64,000 bases of DNA, taken from positions 21,762-85,761 of the forward strand of contig JAIOJA010000080.1 in NCBI GenBank assembly GCA_019912315.1, given 5' to 3'. Below are positions 62,685 to 64,000 of the stretch, piece by piece (positions within the stretch are counted from its first letter, which is position 1; the number at the start of each line of letters is the position of its first letter). Below the pieces are notes generated by a model that searched no databases, was not told the DNA's origin, and saw only the letters and a list, made by a program, of their open reading frames with translations. The DNA is from Planctomycetota bacterium (GTDB taxonomy: Bacteria; Planctomycetota; UBA8742; UBA2392). The position numbers and the translations under genes are program-made.

Positions 62685-63989
62685 CTATTGACCGGCCATG
62701 GACAGCGCGGCTTCGGGCTGCATCACGATACGGAAGCCGCGATTGTAGGGCACGCGACGGTCGTAGGGATCGCTGTACCGGCGGTGGTGCAGCTTGGCTG
62801 TCTGGGGGTCGTCTTCGTCTGTGTGGGTGCCGCGCAGACTGCGACGCTCTTTGGCCCCGCCGGTGTTGAACGGGTTGCGTTCAATCCATTCGGGCGTGGC
62901 CTGGAACACGTCGCGGCACCACTCGGCCGCGTTACCCACCATGTCGTGTACGCCGTAAACACTGACGCCCTTGGGGTACGACCCGACGGGCTCAAGGCGC
63001 CAGCGGTTGAGGTTGGCGCGGGCGGTGACCTGGCGCTTGCCCATGTCGGTGTTGGCTTGTTCGGTCATTTCAAGCTCGTTGCCCCACGGGAACGGACGTC
63101 CGTCGATGCCGCGCGCGGCCTTTTCCCACTGGGCCTCGGTGGGCAGTGCGCCGCCAAAGAAGCGCGTGCAGGCGTCGCCTTCAAACCATGAAACGCCAAC
63201 GACGGGCATGTTTTCGCCGCGCAAATAGTTCGCACCGCCGCGGCGGATATCGCCGAACAAGGGCGCCGCGTCGTCGCCGTTGGCCCAGGCGATGACCTTG
63301 TAGCGGTCCGCCCGCGGCACGCCGGTCAGGTCGCTCTGGCCCTGCTTGCTGGTGAAGTGCAGATACCCGTTCTTCTTCAGCCCAAACTGGCTGTCGGTGT
63401 TGGCCGTGGCGCGGATGTCGCGCCCGTCGATCGCCTTCCAGTCGTCGCCATACTTGAGGTAGACCTGGCGGGCGGTCTGGTCGTATGACAGATAATCGGC
63501 GTAGTTGCCCGCTTCCGGCAGCACCAGCACCGTGATGTCGGGCTGCCCGAAGCCCGTATCTGGGTCCTGCACCTCAAGCACGACGTCGTTGTCCGGAGAC
63601 GCCAGCGCCCACAGGCGACGGCGGCCGTCGAGGGGCGTCCAGCCCAACAGTTCTGTGCCGCGGTCGCGGACGGAATCGCGCATGTACTCGATGCCTTCCT
63701 GCGTCCACCACTCGCTGTCGCGGTAGCCGTTGGCAAGGATGAAGCCGTAGTACTGCGCGTTCGTGCATTCGTACTTGCTGATATAGTAGTCATCAAGCCA
63801 GACCCAGCGGCGCGGCCCGTTGGCGACGATGCCGTCGTTGTCGCCCATGATGAACCAGCCCTGCGGCACCAGGCACAGTTCTATTTCAACTCCCCGCCCG
63901 CCAACGTCGCGCTTGATCGTGAGCGTCGGCGGCAGGGGGGTGGCTCGCGTGACGGCGTATTCGGGGCGCGCGGGCGGTGTTGACGACAT
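62685..63989 (-). CDS. FGE/SUMF1-fold (sulfatase-modifying-like) protein
   Basis: The 434-residue protein has the formylglycine-generating-enzyme fold: N-terminal LVPQGWFIMGDNDG, KYECTNAQYYGFILANGY, VVGVSWFEGDACTRFFGGAL, PTEAQWEKAARG, VYGVHDMVGNAAEWCRDVF and GFRIVM. An insert of about 130 residues splits the N-terminal third. The catalytic Cys pair expected after the RGGSW motif is not seen; LRGTHTDEDD occupies the position, so it is unlikely to convert Cys to formylglycine. The reading frame begins 12 bp from the window edge, so the start could lie further upstream. Confidence 0.85.
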   Translation of the reverse strand: MSSTPPARPEYAVTRATPLPPTLTIKRDVGGRGVEIELCLVPQGWFIMGDNDGIVANGPRRWVWLDDYYISKYECTNAQYYGFILANGYRDSEWWTQEGIEYMRDSVRDRGTELLGWTPLDGRRRLWALASPDNDVVLEVQDPDTGFGQPDITVLVLPEAGNYADYLSYDQTARQVYLKYGDDWKAIDGRDIRATANTDSQFGLKKNGYLHFTSKQGQSDLTGVPRADRYKVIAWANGDDAAPLFGDIRRGGANYLRGENMPVVGVSWFEGDACTRFFGGALPTEAQWEKAARGIDGRPFPWGNELEMTEQANTDMGKRQVTARANLNRWRLEPVGSYPKGVSVYGVHDMVGNAAEWCRDVFQATPEWIERNPFNTGGAKERRSLRGTHTDEDDPQTAKLHHRRYSDPYDRRVPYNRGFRIVMQPEAALSMAGQ

Positions 63990-64000
63990 GGGCGTGTCGC

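Overview
The window is a GC-rich bacterial chromosome segment with dense coding on both strands and long intergenic hairpins. It has no phage genes, transposases or CRISPR array. Several features suggest a Gram-negative-type, free-living, oxygen-respiring bacterium, possibly a planctomycete or a relative: kdsB (LPS Kdo activation), NADH dehydrogenase subunits NuoJKL, many Sec-secreted proteins, large proteins with pilin-like N termini, a PASTA-less Ser/Thr kinase, a membrane-tethered HTH protein, and two secreted proteases ending in a Gly-rich/Cys/TM/Arg sorting tail. The phylum is an inference from this gene set and is not proven by the sequence.

Layout. 0-11 kb: a secreted protein, rpsD, a 630-bp structured spacer, a Cys/Met-metabolism PLP enzyme with hemC, a membrane-tethered HTH protein, a tandem-receiver regulator, a 2-hydroxyacid dehydrogenase, an EVE-domain protein with a BFD-like ferredoxin, a secreted repeat protein and hpt. 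11-21 kb: a degenerate ApgM-family protein, then a translationally coupled run of a DsbD-like selenoprotein, a PAS-GAF-GGDEF cyclase and a secreted TPR-like protein, followed by purH. 21-30 kb: minus-strand genes for a VWA protein, a 1533-aa pilin/LamG-like protein and a secreted protein, then a HEAT lipoprotein. 30-34 kb: nuoJ-nuoK-nuoL and a CPBP protease. 34-48 kb: Ser/Thr kinase, kdsB, a second GGDEF protein, an M50-like protease, a pafB/pafC-like WYL pair, acpH with an epimerase and an aconitase-swivel-like protein, glnA, a TPR protein and tRNA-Leu. 48-64 kb: a fused OppD-OppF-type ABC ATPase, a matrixin-type metalloprotease, SpoVR, a subtilase, a CDF transporter, a hydrolase-like protein with an altered triad, a coiled-coil membrane protein, a RusA-like protein and an FGE-fold protein.

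The most notable feature is at 12790-16086. Two apparent DsbD-like fragments lie in the same frame, separated only by one TGA. That TGA falls exactly at the first cysteine position of a thioredoxin CGPC motif (so U-G-P-C), and a 9-bp perfect hairpin with a GGTCT loop starts 17 nt downstream, as expected of a bacterial SECIS. I read this as one 1098-residue selenoprotein that combines three DsbD-N-like modules, a selenocysteine thioredoxin domain, the CcdA-like electron-carrying membrane domain and a C-terminal thioredoxin domain. Its stop codon overlaps the start of a c-di-GMP cyclase gene.

Other recurring themes are family members with altered catalytic residues (ApgM-like, hydrolase-like, FGE-like) and short iterated intergenic words in inverted orientation.
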